A stretch of DNA of 64,000 bases from the NCBI GenBank assembly GCA_014879445.1, contig JACSSC010000058.1:1-64000 (forward strand). Direction: 5' to 3'. Below, piece after piece: positions 37,472-46,828 of the stretch; the stretch's first letter is position 1, and the number at the start of each line of letters is the position of its first letter. The notes beneath the pieces are model-generated. The model was not told the origin of the DNA, did no database searches, and worked only from the letters and a program-made list of their open reading frames with translations. The DNA comes from Candidatus Competibacteraceae bacterium. GTDB taxonomy: Bacteria > Bacteroidota > Bacteroidia > CAIKAF01. A program made the position numbers and the translations under genes.

Positions 37472-39091
37472 ATGACCGAACACGGCTTCAAATCACCAAC
37501 AGCCACCCTTGAATCCATCGGACTATCAAAAGTAAGAACTGCTTACTGGAACCTGCCACCGGCAGAGCTTGTTCAGCACTCGTTAGACAAAGGTATGGGG
37601 CGATTGACCGATGCCGGTGCCTTGGCTGTCAATACTGGAAAATTTACTGGACGTTCGCCTAAAGATAAATTTACAGTAAAAGATACCCTTACTGAAAATA
37701 CTGTTGACTGGGGAGATATTAATATCCCAATTTCTCCAGAAAATTTTGACAACATCTATGCTGCTGTAACATCCTATTTGGATGGTAAAGAAGTGTATGT
37801 CCGTGATGCTTATGCATGTGCCGACCCCAAACATCGCCTCAATATTCGCGTGGTGAATGAATATCCATGGGCAAATCTTTTTTGCTATGACCTTTTTTTA
37901 CGTCCTACAGCACAAGAGTTGGAAACCCAACAACCCGAATGGCTCATTTTGCAAGCACCCGGATATGAAGCCCCCAATCCCGCCGAATGGGGTTTACGAC
38001 AAGGCAATTTTACAGTAGTAAACTTCACCAAAAAAATAATACTAATTGGTGGCAGCGCATATACTGGCGAAATGAAAAAAGGAATATTTGGCGTATTAAA
38101 CTTTATTTTGCCTCACTATAAAAATGTACTCAGCATGCACTGCAGCGCCAACGAAGGCGTAAATGGCGATGTGGCTTTATTCTTTGGATTGAGTGGAACA
38201 GGTAAAACAACACTCAGCGCCGACCCCAACCGCCAACTCATCGGTGATGATGAGCACGGCTGGGATTCTGGCTCTATTTTCAACTTTGAAGGCGGATGTT
38301 ATGCTAAATGCATTGACCTCTCAGAAGAAAAAGAACCTCAGATTTTTAAAGCCATCAAGCCCAACGCCCTTGTAGAAAATGTTGGTTTCTTTGAAGGAAC
38401 CAATACCATTGACTTTGCAGATGCTTCCATCACAGAAAACACCCGAGTAGCATATCCTATTTCTCATATTGATAATGCAAAAGAACCTTCCATTGGAGGC
38501 AATCCCAAAAACATTTTCTTTTTAACCTGTGATGCGTATGGAATTTTGCCCCCTATCTCTCGTCTGAACCGTGGACAAGCCATGTATCACTTCATCAGTG
38601 GATACACAGCCAAAGTGGCCGGCACAGAGGTTGGCGTTACCGAGCCGCAAGCAACATTCTCGGCTTGTTTTGGCAAAGCATTTCTTCCTTTGCATCCAAC
38701 CCAATATGCCGAATTGCTCGGTAATAAATTAGACCAACATCCAGATGTAAATGTTTGGCTCATTAATACAGGATGGAGCGGCGGCCCTTACGGCGTTGGA
38801 AGTCGAACCAAACTCTCATTTACACGTGCTATGATTACAGCTGCCATGAATGGTGAACTTCAAGATGTATCTTTTGTTCCTCATTCAGTTTTTGGCGTTG
38901 ATGTGCCTCAATCATGTCCAAATGTTCCTGATCTTATCCTGAACCCACGAGATACTTGGAACGACAAAGATTTGTATGATAAGAAAGCGGCAGAATTAGC
39001 TCAACTCTTTATCAAAAACTTTGAGAAATACGCAGACAAAGCAAATGCTGATATTTTATCTGCAGCACCTAAAGTTGTTGTAAACGCTTAA
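37472..39091 (+). CDS. pckA: Phosphoenolpyruvate carboxykinase (ATP)
   Basis: Converts oxaloacetate and ATP to phosphoenolpyruvate, the first step of gluconeogenesis, in the cytoplasm. 539 residues, the usual length. Visible motifs are TGRSPKDKF, the substrate/metal region SMHCSANEG, the P-loop FGLSGTGKTTLS, the metal site IGDDEHGWD and RVAYPISHI. The ribosome binding site AAAGAAAGG precedes the ATG. The gene has its own promoter and a strong downstream terminator, so it is monocistronic. Confidence 0.97.
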   Translation: MTEHGFKSPTATLESIGLSKVRTAYWNLPPAELVQHSLDKGMGRLTDAGALAVNTGKFTGRSPKDKFTVKDTLTENTVDWGDINIPISPENFDNIYAAVTSYLDGKEVYVRDAYACADPKHRLNIRVVNEYPWANLFCYDLFLRPTAQELETQQPEWLILQAPGYEAPNPAEWGLRQGNFTVVNFTKKIILIGGSAYTGEMKKGIFGVLNFILPHYKNVLSMHCSANEGVNGDVALFFGLSGTGKTTLSADPNRQLIGDDEHGWDSGSIFNFEGGCYAKCIDLSEEKEPQIFKAIKPNALVENVGFFEGTNTIDFADASITENTRVAYPISHIDNAKEPSIGGNPKNIFFLTCDAYGILPPISRLNRGQAMYHFISGYTAKVAGTEVGVTEPQATFSACFGKAFLPLHPTQYAELLGNKLDQHPDVNVWLINTGWSGGPYGVGSRTKLSFTRAMITAAMNGELQDVSFVPHSVFGVDVPQSCPNVPDLILNPRDTWNDKDLYDKKAAELAQLFIKNFEKYADKANADILSAAPKVVVNA

Positions 39092-39113
39092 AATTTGAAC
39101 ATAGTACTGCTTC

Positions 39114-39139
39114 AAAGGAGGGCGAGCCCTCCTTTTTTT
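39114..39139 (+). terminator. Intrinsic terminator of pckA
   Basis: AAAGGAGGG-CGAG-CCCTCCTTT forms a 9-bp stem with a 4-base loop followed by a T run. It starts about 23 bases after the pckA stop. Confidence 0.93.
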
Positions 39140-39229
39140 GTTTGATGACCTTAAATTCAAGCTATATTGATGATGTTAGCTCAATTTAGAAATATCATTC
39201 AAATATTTTTTTTGTATATCACAAATCAG

Positions 39230-39237
39230 TATATTTG
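39230..39237 (+). promoter_or_regulatory. Candidate -7 element before the small secreted protein gene
   Basis: TATATTTG fits TAnnTTTG and ends 21 bases before the ATG at 39259. A TTTG at 39211-39214 is only 15 bases upstream, shorter than the usual spacing. Confidence 0.35.
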
Positions 39238-39258
39238 TTTATCAAACAAAAATTAAGT

Positions 39259-39618
39259 ATGCGATTCCCCACTATTCTTCTTTCTTTTGTTTTGATGAGT
39301 ATTACTTATGCTTTAAATGCACAATCTCCTCAAAACGACACTATTTTTATTCAGAATGATGTTAATTCAGCCGTCAGTTTCAGCAAAGGCAATCATAAAT
39401 ATTTGCTGATACAAAACATTATTCCTGCTGATATCCCATCTAAAGATTTGAATATGCAGCTTATTTCGTCCAAATCAACTGAGATTGATTCCAAGTTATT
39501 CTTCACGATAGGAAATCACATATTAATTCCCCTCTCGTTGTTTGATGAAAAATTTTACACACTCTATATTAAAAAAGGTAAAATCTCAGCGTACACGAAA
39601 CGAATTGTAATCAAATAA
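39259..39618 (+). CDS. Small secreted hypothetical protein
   Basis: 119 residues with a signal peptide (MRFPTILLSFVLMSITYALNAQ). The mature part of about 95 residues has no cysteine and ends with a beta-hairpin-like YTLYIKKGKISAYTKRIVIK, reminiscent of the final strands of T9SS sorting domains. It lacks the usual YPNP start, so that likeness is weak. It sits 4 bases before the large choice-of-anchor L gene and is almost certainly co-transcribed with it. The start at 39259 is preferred over a TTG at 39235, which would lie inside the candidate promoter. Confidence 0.68.
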   Translation: MRFPTILLSFVLMSITYALNAQSPQNDTIFIQNDVNSAVSFSKGNHKYLLIQNIIPADIPSKDLNMQLISSKSTEIDSKLFFTIGNHILIPLSLFDEKFYTLYIKKGKISAYTKRIVIK

Positions 39619-39622
39619 CACT

Positions 39623-41278
39623 ATGAAAAAAAGCTTATTATTTTTTAGCTGCTTGGCCTGTACGACCTTATCTTTTTCACAGTTGCAAGTTAATAACACA
39701 CAAACACCCAACGACTTAGTTCAAAACATATTGGCCGGCCAAGGTGTACAAATCAGCAATGTATTATTTAATGGCGCTCCTGGCAATACCATTAATCCAC
39801 AAATAGGTTCATTTAATGGCGCTACCTCAAATATCGGGCTACCAAGTGGCATTATCATGTGTACTGGAGATATTGGTGTAGCAGTAGGACCTAACAACCA
39901 AGACGGAGCAACTGTAGGTGGTGGATTTTTTGGTGCCTCTGACCCTGATTTGGATATACTGGCAGGCAATAATACCAATGATAAAGCTGTATTGGAGTTT
40001 GACTTTATACCCGCCGGAAATACCGTTACCTTTCGTTATGTTTTCGGTTCAGAAGAATATAATGAATATGTCTGCTCAGGATTTAATGATGTATTCGGCT
40101 TTTTTATTAGTGGGCCTGGTATTACAGGTACATTTCAGCTTCAGGCCATCAACATTGCCATCATACCCAACACCAGTACACCTGTAGCTATCAACACAAT
40201 CAACAATGGCACTCCGGGAGCATTTGGATCTGCACCCACCTGTGCTGCCATCGATCCCCTTTGGAACACACATACTGCATATTATTTTGATAACGCAGGC
40301 GGTACTTCTGTTCAGTTTGACGGATTTACAGTCGTTATGGAAGCTGTAGCACAAGTGCAATGCAATCAAACATATCATCTTAAAATTGCCATTGCCGATG
40401 CCGGCGATACCGGATTGGATTCAGGCGTATTTCTTGAAGCCGGATCATTACAATCCGATGAACTTCAAATTGCAGGTATTACTTCAAGTGGCGACTCTCT
40501 GATGATTGAAGGTTGTAACACTGCTTACTGGATTTTTACTCGACCTAATGCCAACGACACCGCCTATATTGATATTGGCGTATTTGGTACAGCCACTATG
40601 GGAGTTGACTATTCAAACCTACCTTCGCAAATCGTTATGCCTCCCGGTGTGTTTTCTGATACAATCTCCATTTCTTCTATTGCTGACTTTATTACCGAAG
40701 GAACTGAAACCATCACTTTGGCCATTTATTTCTCAAATGCCTGCTCTGGCGACAGCGCAACTGCCACACTTTATTTACAGGATTATGAAAACTTGTCGGC
40801 TATATTAATGAGCGATACGGTTGTATGCACGCAAATTGGTGAATCCGCTTTGCTCTATCCATTAATTTCAGGAGGCGCTGCTCCTTACTCCTTTGTATGG
40901 AATAACTTGACTGACACTACCGACACCGTTACTGTTTCCCCACCCATTACTACTGATTTTTTTGTAACAATTCAAGATGGCTGTGGATACTCAACGATTT
41001 CAGATACCATAACGGTTACCATTCAATGTCCTATTATTGTACCCAACGTGTTATCAGCCAACAGCGACGGACTTAATGATGTGTTCTTTATACCTAACAT
41101 TGACCAATATCCCGGCAATGAAGTATATGTATATAACCGGTGGGGGTGGTTGGTATATCATGGATCAAATTACCAAAACGACTGGGCTCCTACCAACTTG
41201 GTTGAGGGTGTTTACTTTTATGTAGTAGATAACAAGATTACCGAACCGGTAAATGGCACTCTACATATTTTCCATTAA
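39623..41278 (+). CDS. Choice-of-anchor L domain surface protein with T9SS type B (gliding-type) sorting domain
   Basis: 551 residues with a signal peptide (ends LSFSQ). The choice-of-anchor L domain (about 18-275) shows SGIIMCTGD, FGASDPDLD, AVLEFDFIPAGNTVTFRYVFGSEEYNEYVC and NDVFGFFISGPG. A Calx-beta-like region and an Ig-like SprB-type repeat region follow. The C-terminal 85 residues (VPNVLSANSDGLNDVFFIPN ... VYNRWGWLVYHG) are the CHU_C/type B sorting domain used by large adhesins. It is probably a cell-surface or released adhesin; the ligand is unknown. Confidence 0.9.
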   Translation: MKKSLLFFSCLACTTLSFSQLQVNNTQTPNDLVQNILAGQGVQISNVLFNGAPGNTINPQIGSFNGATSNIGLPSGIIMCTGDIGVAVGPNNQDGATVGGGFFGASDPDLDILAGNNTNDKAVLEFDFIPAGNTVTFRYVFGSEEYNEYVCSGFNDVFGFFISGPGITGTFQLQAINIAIIPNTSTPVAINTINNGTPGAFGSAPTCAAIDPLWNTHTAYYFDNAGGTSVQFDGFTVVMEAVAQVQCNQTYHLKIAIADAGDTGLDSGVFLEAGSLQSDELQIAGITSSGDSLMIEGCNTAYWIFTRPNANDTAYIDIGVFGTATMGVDYSNLPSQIVMPPGVFSDTISISSIADFITEGTETITLAIYFSNACSGDSATATLYLQDYENLSAILMSDTVVCTQIGESALLYPLISGGAAPYSFVWNNLTDTTDTVTVSPPITTDFFVTIQDGCGYSTISDTITVTIQCPIIVPNVLSANSDGLNDVFFIPNIDQYPGNEVYVYNRWGWLVYHGSNYQNDWAPTNLVEGVYFYVVDNKITEPVNGTLHIFH

Positions 41279-41334
41279 AATTTCTGCCTGATTATATTGC
41301 TTTACAGTAAGTATTCTGATATATTTCATTTGCT

Positions 41335-41342
41335 TACCTTTG
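41335..41342 (+). promoter_or_regulatory. Candidate -7 element immediately before a TPR lipoprotein start
   Basis: TACCTTTG matches TAnnTTTG and ends only four bases before the ATG at 41347. Transcription would start about at the ATG, implying a leaderless or nearly leaderless mRNA if the element is real. Confidence 0.4.
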
Positions 41343-41346
41343 TTGT

Positions 41347-42390
41347 ATGAAACATTTATTTCATCTAATTAGATTTCTGATTATCATTATAGCTGCAAAT
41401 GGCTTTCTATACCTTAGCAGTTGTGGTAATAAAAAAACGCATCCAACCATTGCCGACTCCCCATTAGTTGATACTTCAGAAAAAAAACTTCAAATTCTAA
41501 ACAAACGAATTTTAGACGACCCCAACAATCCATCTTTGCTATATCAGCGAGCAATGGTATTTTACAACATGAAAAACCTGTATAAAGGTATGGAAGACAT
41601 CATTCGGGCTATTAATATGGATTCGTCTGAGGTAAAATATCATTTATTATTGGCCGATTTCTACTATGCCGACACCCGAATTGATGAAGCAAGAGAACGC
41701 ATTGAAAAAGCCCTCTCTCTTAACCCAAATGATATTAATGCCAATATCAAAATGGGAGAGCTTATGTTCTATCTTGCAGATTACGTTAAAATGTTCACTC
41801 ACCTCGATATTGCCTTAAAGCAAGACCCTTACAATGCAAAAATCTACTTCATCAAAGGCATGGGATTTAAGGAAATGGGGGATACAAATCTGGCTATCTC
41901 AAGTTTTGCCACTACCATCGAACAAGATCCTGAATATTTTGACGCATATATGCAATTGGGAAATTTGCACGCTACACGTCACAATCCAATAGCCATTCAA
42001 TACTACAATAATGCTATTCGTATTAATCCATTAATGATCGAAGCCCATTATGGATTGGCTTACTATCTCCAAGAAAATGGCAAACCCGATGATGCCATAA
42101 AAATATACAATGACCTGTTATCTATTGATCCATCTAATGCAGTAGCTAATCATAATATCGGATACATATTCCTTTTTTACAAAAACGATCCTGCTGCTTC
42201 TCTTCAATGGTTCAATCGCTCCGTATCCCTGAATCCAAAAGCAGCCAATACTTATTATCACCGCGGATATGCATACGAGCTCTTGCACGATTTTGAAAAA
42301 GCCAAAGAAAACTATAATCTTGCTATTGAAGCATCTCAGAACCAATTTCCGATGGCAACAGAGCGCTTAGCAAGAATTCAAAATAAATAA
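41347..42390 (+). CDS. TPR-repeat lipoprotein
   Basis: 347 residues. The N terminus is a lipoprotein signal with lipobox-like LSSC (Cys27). About eight TPR units follow, such as ISSFATTIEQDPEYFDAYMQLGNLHATRHN, AIRINPLMIEAHYGLAYYLQENGKPDDAIKIYNDLL and AANTYYHRGYAYELLHDFEKAKENYNLAI. It is probably an envelope scaffold for protein-protein contacts; no partner is evident. The DUF4199 gene follows after 7 bases. Confidence 0.88.
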   Translation: MKHLFHLIRFLIIIIAANGFLYLSSCGNKKTHPTIADSPLVDTSEKKLQILNKRILDDPNNPSLLYQRAMVFYNMKNLYKGMEDIIRAINMDSSEVKYHLLLADFYYADTRIDEARERIEKALSLNPNDINANIKMGELMFYLADYVKMFTHLDIALKQDPYNAKIYFIKGMGFKEMGDTNLAISSFATTIEQDPEYFDAYMQLGNLHATRHNPIAIQYYNNAIRINPLMIEAHYGLAYYLQENGKPDDAIKIYNDLLSIDPSNAVANHNIGYIFLFYKNDPAASLQWFNRSVSLNPKAANTYYHRGYAYELLHDFEKAKENYNLAIEASQNQFPMATERLARIQNK

Positions 42391-42397
42391 TCATATT

Positions 42398-42940
42398 TTG
42401 ACAAATCATATTTCCATAAAGCAATTATATCTTCCATCTGTCAATTACGGCACATTAGCCGGACTTATAAGTTTTGCTTTGTATATGTTGCTATACAAGC
42501 TGGGTTTTAGCCCTCTTCTCGACTGGAGATATGTAGGTGTTTGGATTCCATTCTTATTTATCTTCTTAGCAATTCGTCGTATCAAAAAAACATTATATCC
42601 AACCCCCCTTACATTTGCTCGTAGCTTTTATTCAGGCATTATTACTACTTTTTTCATGTCTTCGCTCAAGGCCATTTTGGTTTATATCACAATCTCTCTT
42701 ACTGGCGAAGGAATTATTGATCAGTATTTCGAATCGCTTCAAAGAGTTATTAACGAAAGTAAGATGAGGGGTGATGAGATATTACCGATTTTGAACGACC
42801 TGCCAGCATTACGCAAACAATTTAATGCACGCATGTTGGGCATTATGGAATTTAACTTGCACTTCTTTGGAGGAGCTGTTGTGTCTCTTATTATTTCATT
42901 GTTTTTAAAGTCGAAAAAAAAAATTGCCCTATCCCAATAA
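42398..42940 (+). CDS. DUF4199 family membrane protein
   Basis: 180 residues with four hydrophobic segments (about 18-36, 48-60, 78-100, 152-170). The arrangement and the LTFARSFYSGIITTFFMSSLKAILVY block match DUF4199, a Bacteroidota family of unknown function. The only plausible start is a TTG at 42398, seven bases after the TPR lipoprotein stop; the next ATG would remove the first membrane segment. Its end overlaps the convergent pseudouridine synthase gene by 12 bases. Confidence 0.8.
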   Translation: MTNHISIKQLYLPSVNYGTLAGLISFALYMLLYKLGFSPLLDWRYVGVWIPFLFIFLAIRRIKKTLYPTPLTFARSFYSGIITTFFMSSLKAILVYITISLTGEGIIDQYFESLQRVINESKMRGDEILPILNDLPALRKQFNARMLGIMEFNLHFFGGAVVSLIISLFLKSKKKIALSQ

Positions 42941-43624
42941 CCGGCCGCCCCATTGGGTATTATATTTTTCCCACAAACCTTTGGATAAAGGAAAATGCTC
43001 AATATGCATTTTTTGATTTGTTATAGGGTGAAGAAAACTCAGTTTGTAGGCATGTAACGTGATACCATTCGACACCCCTGATGGATATTTTGAGCCATAC
43101 ATCACATCTCCTGCAACGGGATGCCCAATTGAGCCAAGCTGCGCCCTGATTTGATGATATTTTCCTGTGATAAGATCTATCTCTAATAACGAAAACAATG
43201 AATCTGACTGCAATATTTTATAAGAAAGTGAAACCGGTTGAAATTGCCGTGATAATGAGCTTAATGCAATAACGGCTTTTTTATTTTCCTTGTCTTTTAT
43301 ATGGAATTGATTTAAAATTTGCTGTTCAACAGCCGGTATTCCTTCTACCAAAGCCAGATATTTCTTTTCAATTTGACGCTTCTCTATCATCTGCTGCAAA
43401 GGCACAGTTGCTGTTTTCTTCTTTGATACAATCAATATACCCGATGTGGGCCTATCGAGACGTTGCATCAATTTCGGACGAACAGATTGCTGGCATTTGT
43501 AATATTCAACCAGCCACGATTCTAAACAAGTTGAAACATACAAATTCTGATCACTTACTAATCCGCATGGCTTATAAACTATAGCAAACCAATTATCCTC
43601 ATATATGATAGCAGGTACACTCAA
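42929..43624 (-). CDS. RluA-family RNA pseudouridine synthase
   Basis: 231 residues, catalytic domain only, without an S4 domain. The active-site block reads MQRLDRPTSGILIVSK (Asp of RLD), with GKYHQIRAQLGSIGHPVAGDVMYG later, as in RluA/TruC enzymes that isomerise uridines in rRNA or tRNA. The target cannot be told. The start is a TTG at 43624 that overlaps the stop of the upstream gene as TTGA; no in-frame ATG exists near the conserved N terminus, so translation is probably coupled. Confidence 0.9.
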   Translation of the reverse strand: MSVPAIIYEDNWFAIVYKPCGLVSDQNLYVSTCLESWLVEYYKCQQSVRPKLMQRLDRPTSGILIVSKKKTATVPLQQMIEKRQIEKKYLALVEGIPAVEQQILNQFHIKDKENKKAVIALSSLSRQFQPVSLSYKILQSDSLFSLLEIDLITGKYHQIRAQLGSIGHPVAGDVMYGSKYPSGVSNGITLHAYKLSFLHPITNQKMHIEHFPLSKGLWEKYNTQWGGRLLG

Positions 43625-44010
43625 AGCAAATTCACTTTGTACACATCAAAAGAATTACGTGGAATATCAGAAACAAAAATGGGAAACAATTCATCAGTTT
43701 CTTCAGCCAGATCAAATGAATTACAACCAATTGTCAATGGTTCAAAAACCAATGTAAATGAAAGGGTTAATCCTTTTTCAATCCATGTCCATTCAGGCAT
43801 CATAGTCACGCCAAAAACATGCAACAATTTCGAACAACCTAATCCATCTTTTTCGCGTAAGTAAGTTTCTTGAAGTACTCTTACGCCAATATCTAGTGGA
43901 GCCGTTACAAAACAATGTACAATCACATATTTTTCTTCTAGCATGTGTAATGCCGGAACTTCGACAGTTAGATTGCTAATCTCGATATCTGTAAAATCTG
44001 AAGATTGCAT
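43621..44010 (-). CDS. Hypothetical protein
   Basis: 129 residues, no signal peptide or membrane segment. The sequence is beta-rich (FTDIEISNLTVEVPALHMLEEKYVIVHCFVTAPLDIGVRVLQETYL) and ends DIPRNSFDVYKVNLL. I do not recognise a family. It lies between queG (36 bases upstream) and the pseudouridine synthase gene, with which it shares a 4-base TTGA overlap, so it is part of the ruvB-queG-rlu transcript. Confidence 0.7.
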   Translation of the reverse strand: MQSSDFTDIEISNLTVEVPALHMLEEKYVIVHCFVTAPLDIGVRVLQETYLREKDGLGCSKLLHVFGVTMMPEWTWIEKGLTLSFTLVFEPLTIGCNSFDLAEETDELFPIFVSDIPRNSFDVYKVNLL

Positions 44011-44046
44011 AAATTGGATTAAACAAAATTAAAAAAATATTTTTTT

Positions 44047-44985
44047 TTATTCATCCAGCCTTGATAAGTTTCTCATCATGCCTGTATAGGTTGCACGTGA
44101 TATGGGTGATCTTTTAAAAGTTTTATTAAATGACGCTTCATCCATTTGTTTCCATGTTAATTTATCTAACGTGAGGAGTAATGAATCCGGATAAAAACGC
44201 GGTTCGGAATGAGGAGATGAAAATCGGTTCCAAGGGCAAACATCCTGGCAGATATCACAACCAAATATCCAACCGTCAACCGGATAATCTGAGAGGTTAG
44301 GAGAATTATTTTTTAGCTCTATCGTCAAATATGAAATACATTTATTAGCATCAAGCACATAAGGTGCAACGATGGCCTGAGTAGGACATGCATCAATGCA
44401 ACGAGTACATGTTCCGCAATATGAATGCATCGGCACATCTGCCTCACAATCTAAATTGCAAATAATTTCAGCTAAAAAAAAATAAGAACCTTTTTGGGGA
44501 TGAATGAGCAATGTGTTCTTACCAATCCAACCCAATCCGGCCTTGGCTGCCCATGATTTTTCTAAAACAGGAGCGCTATCTACAAAAACACGATAAGAAA
44601 AATGCCCTGTTTTTTTCTGAATTTGATTTACCAATTCATACATTTTATCTTTTACAACAAAATGATAATCCTCTCCGTATGCATACTTGCTTATTTTGGG
44701 CACTCCTTTTTGTTGCTGATGTTTGGGATAATAATTATAGAGTAAAGAAATAACAGTTGTGGCGCCTTCAACCAGTATAGATGGATTCAATCTTTTTTCA
44801 AAATGATTTTCCATGTATGACATCTCGGCATGTTTGCCGTCTTTGAGCCATAATGCAAGACGTTGTCGGTCATCATCAAGATGGGCAGCTTTCGAAATAC
44901 CACATCCAAGGAATCCTAATTCGGAGGATAATTCTTTAATGCATTGAGCATGATATGTTCGGAGTTGTTCTGTATTCAATGTCAA
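44047..44985 (-). CDS. queG: Epoxyqueuosine reductase
   Basis: Reduces epoxyqueuosine in tRNA to queuosine, using cobalamin and two 4Fe-4S clusters. 312 residues, near the usual length. The cluster motifs [16 protein letters not shown] and [12 protein letters not shown] are intact, and the N-terminal cobalamin domain has [32 protein letters not shown]. The start is a TTG overlapping the ruvB stop (TTGA), so it is coupled to ruvB. Other queuosine genes are not in the window. Confidence 0.96.
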   Translation of the reverse strand: MTLNTEQLRTYHAQCIKELSSELGFLGCGISKAAHLDDDRQRLALWLKDGKHAEMSYMENHFEKRLNPSILVEGATTVISLLYNYYPKHQQQKGVPKISKYAYGEDYHFVVKDKMYELVNQIQKKTGHFSYRVFVDSAPVLEKSWAAKAGLGWIGKNTLLIHPQKGSYFFLAEIICNLDCEADVPMHSYCGTCTRCIDACPTQAIVAPYVLDANKCISYLTIELKNNSPNLSDYPVDGWIFGCDICQDVCPWNRFSSPHSEPRFYPDSLLLTLDKLTWKQMDEASFNKTFKRSPISRATYTGMMRNLSRLDE

Positions 44986-46016
44986 CTTTCACTATCAAAC
45001 AAAGAAAGATTGTCAGGGTTTTTTAACCGTCCTAAATGTTTGTATGCTTTTTCAAGAACAATTCTTCCTCTGGGTGTACGCACTAAGAATCCTTCCTGAA
45101 TCAAGTATGGCTCATACACTTCTTCAATAGTGCCGGCATCTTCGCTTACAGCAGTAGCAATGGTGCCTAATCCAACAGGACCGCCTTTGAATTTATCTAT
45201 GAGTGTTGTAAGTATTTTATTATCCATTTCATCCAACCCGTACTTATCCACATTAAGCGCCGTTAGAGCCATCTGTGAAATATCAAAAGTAATAACACCG
45301 TCTCCTTTAATTTGAGCAAAATCACGCACCCTTCGCAACAGCGCATTGGCAATTCGCGGAGTACCACGACTTCTACGGGCTATTTCATGAGCCGCTGTTT
45401 CTTCAATCGGAATTTTCAAAATTGAAGATGAGCGTTTAACAATGTTACTTAATGTGGCCTCATCATAATATTCTAATCTAGCATTGATGCCAAAACGCGC
45501 CCTGAGCGGTGAAGTAAGCAATCCTGAACGGGTTGTTGCTCCTACTAAAGTAAATGGATTAAGAGAAATCTGTACCGATCGTGCATTCGGACCAGAGTCA
45601 ATCATGATATCAATTTTATAATCTTCCATGGCTGAATACAGATATTCTTCAACCACAGCACTCAGGCGATGAATTTCATCAATAAAAAGCACATCACTGG
45701 GCTCAAGATTGGTAAGTAATCCAGCCAAGTCACCCGGCTTCTCCAATACCGGACCTGAAGTAATTTTTATCCCCACGCCCATATCATTAGCAATAATATG
45801 TGCCAGTGTTGTTTTTCCTAAACCGGGAGGACCATGAAGCAAAACATGGTCGAGCGCTTCGCCACGCATCTTTGCAGCTTCTACAAAAACACGAAGATTG
45901 TCAACCACTTTTTGTTGACCGGTAAATTCTTCAAACTCAACAGGTCGTAAAACTTTTTCTAACTCACGTTCTGTTTTGGTAAGACGCTCATGTCCTGGAT
46001 CCAAATGCTCATTCAT
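44982..46016 (-). CDS. ruvB: Holliday junction branch migration ATPase RuvB
   Basis: Hexameric motor that drives Holliday junctions with RuvA. 344 residues, the normal length, with Walker [13 protein letters not shown], Walker [10 protein letters not shown], sensor 1 GATTRSG, and the winged-helix end [33 protein letters not shown]...TPRGR. It begins an operon with queG, whose start overlaps its stop. It is divergent from the thioesterase gene. Confidence 0.98.
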   Translation of the reverse strand: MNEHLDPGHERLTKTERELEKVLRPVEFEEFTGQQKVVDNLRVFVEAAKMRGEALDHVLLHGPPGLGKTTLAHIIANDMGVGIKITSGPVLEKPGDLAGLLTNLEPSDVLFIDEIHRLSAVVEEYLYSAMEDYKIDIMIDSGPNARSVQISLNPFTLVGATTRSGLLTSPLRARFGINARLEYYDEATLSNIVKRSSSILKIPIEETAAHEIARRSRGTPRIANALLRRVRDFAQIKGDGVITFDISQMALTALNVDKYGLDEMDNKILTTLIDKFKGGPVGLGTIATAVSEDAGTIEEVYEPYLIQEGFLVRTPRGRIVLEKAYKHLGRLKNPDNLSLFDSES

Positions 46017-46111
46017 GATTCAAAGGTATGATATTTTCAGGTTATATTTGGCTACATCAAAGGTTCATATCATAAAATATCCGAAAAAGGTTTAACGCTC
46101 AAAAACCTTTG

Positions 46112-46119
46112 TAATTTTG
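46112..46119 (+). promoter_or_regulatory. Candidate -7 element before the thioesterase-PPTase pair
   Basis: TAATTTTG matches TAnnTTTG and ends 14 bases before the ATG at 46134, giving a short leader. No consensus -33 box is visible. Confidence 0.4.
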
Positions 46120-46133
46120 ACCAATTATCAATT

Positions 46134-46823
46134 ATGACGAATTTATTTATTTTTCCTTTTGGCGGAGGCAACGAAACTTCTTACGCTCGAATTACACAAT
46201 TGCTCCATCCATCCATTCATATTATCTCGGGTGAAAGCCCGGGTAAAGGACGACGAAATAAAGAACCATTGCTAAAAAACCTCTACCGAATGGCTGATGT
46301 TTTTTTTGAGCAATATGCGCAACAAGTGGATGAAAACAGTATCTTTCTTGGACATTCGATGGGTGCATATTTGGCCTATCTAATGGCTATCCGACTTCGT
46401 GATGAAAAACATACACTTCCCAAGCATCTTGTGCTTTCAAGCAAAATTGCACCTTCGCGCCACTTCAATAAGAAAAGAATGTTACTCACAGATGAGAAGT
46501 TTATTAAACACTTGAAAGAACTAGAAGGTATGCCGGATGCTATTCTTAGTAATGCTGAATTATTAACATTATTTTTACCCATCATTCGTGCCGACTTTGA
46601 TGCCTTAGATCAATTTAAATATATCCCTACTACCCCACTTCCAATTCCTATTACACTTTTTTGTGGCAATAGAGAAAATGTTCCCGACGAATGGCTTACC
46701 GACTGGAATAAAGAAACAACAGATTGCTTCGATTTTAAACGAATATCGGGCGGACACTTTTGGCTTTTCGACAACCCTGACCCACTCATTCAATGTATTC
46801 ACCAAATTGCAGGTATAAAATAA
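46134..46823 (+). CDS. Type II thioesterase
   Basis: 229 residues, alpha/beta hydrolase of the editing thioesterase family that frees stalled or finished acyl chains from carrier proteins of polyketide or peptide synthases. The N-terminal FPFGGGNETSY, nucleophile S75 in FLGHSMGAYLAY, the lid motif LPIIRADFDALDQF and His208 in SGGHFWLF are present. Where a catalytic Asp is expected (GxxD) the sequence reads CGNRENV, with Glu, which may substitute. It is 5 bases upstream of a phosphopantetheinyl transferase, and the only synthase in the window is the PKS at 10.6-17.0 kb. Confidence 0.9.
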   Translation: MTNLFIFPFGGGNETSYARITQLLHPSIHIISGESPGKGRRNKEPLLKNLYRMADVFFEQYAQQVDENSIFLGHSMGAYLAYLMAIRLRDEKHTLPKHLVLSSKIAPSRHFNKKRMLLTDEKFIKHLKELEGMPDAILSNAELLTLFLPIIRADFDALDQFKYIPTTPLPIPITLFCGNRENVPDEWLTDWNKETTDCFDFKRISGGHFWLFDNPDPLIQCIHQIAGIK

Positions 46824-46828
46824 AAATT

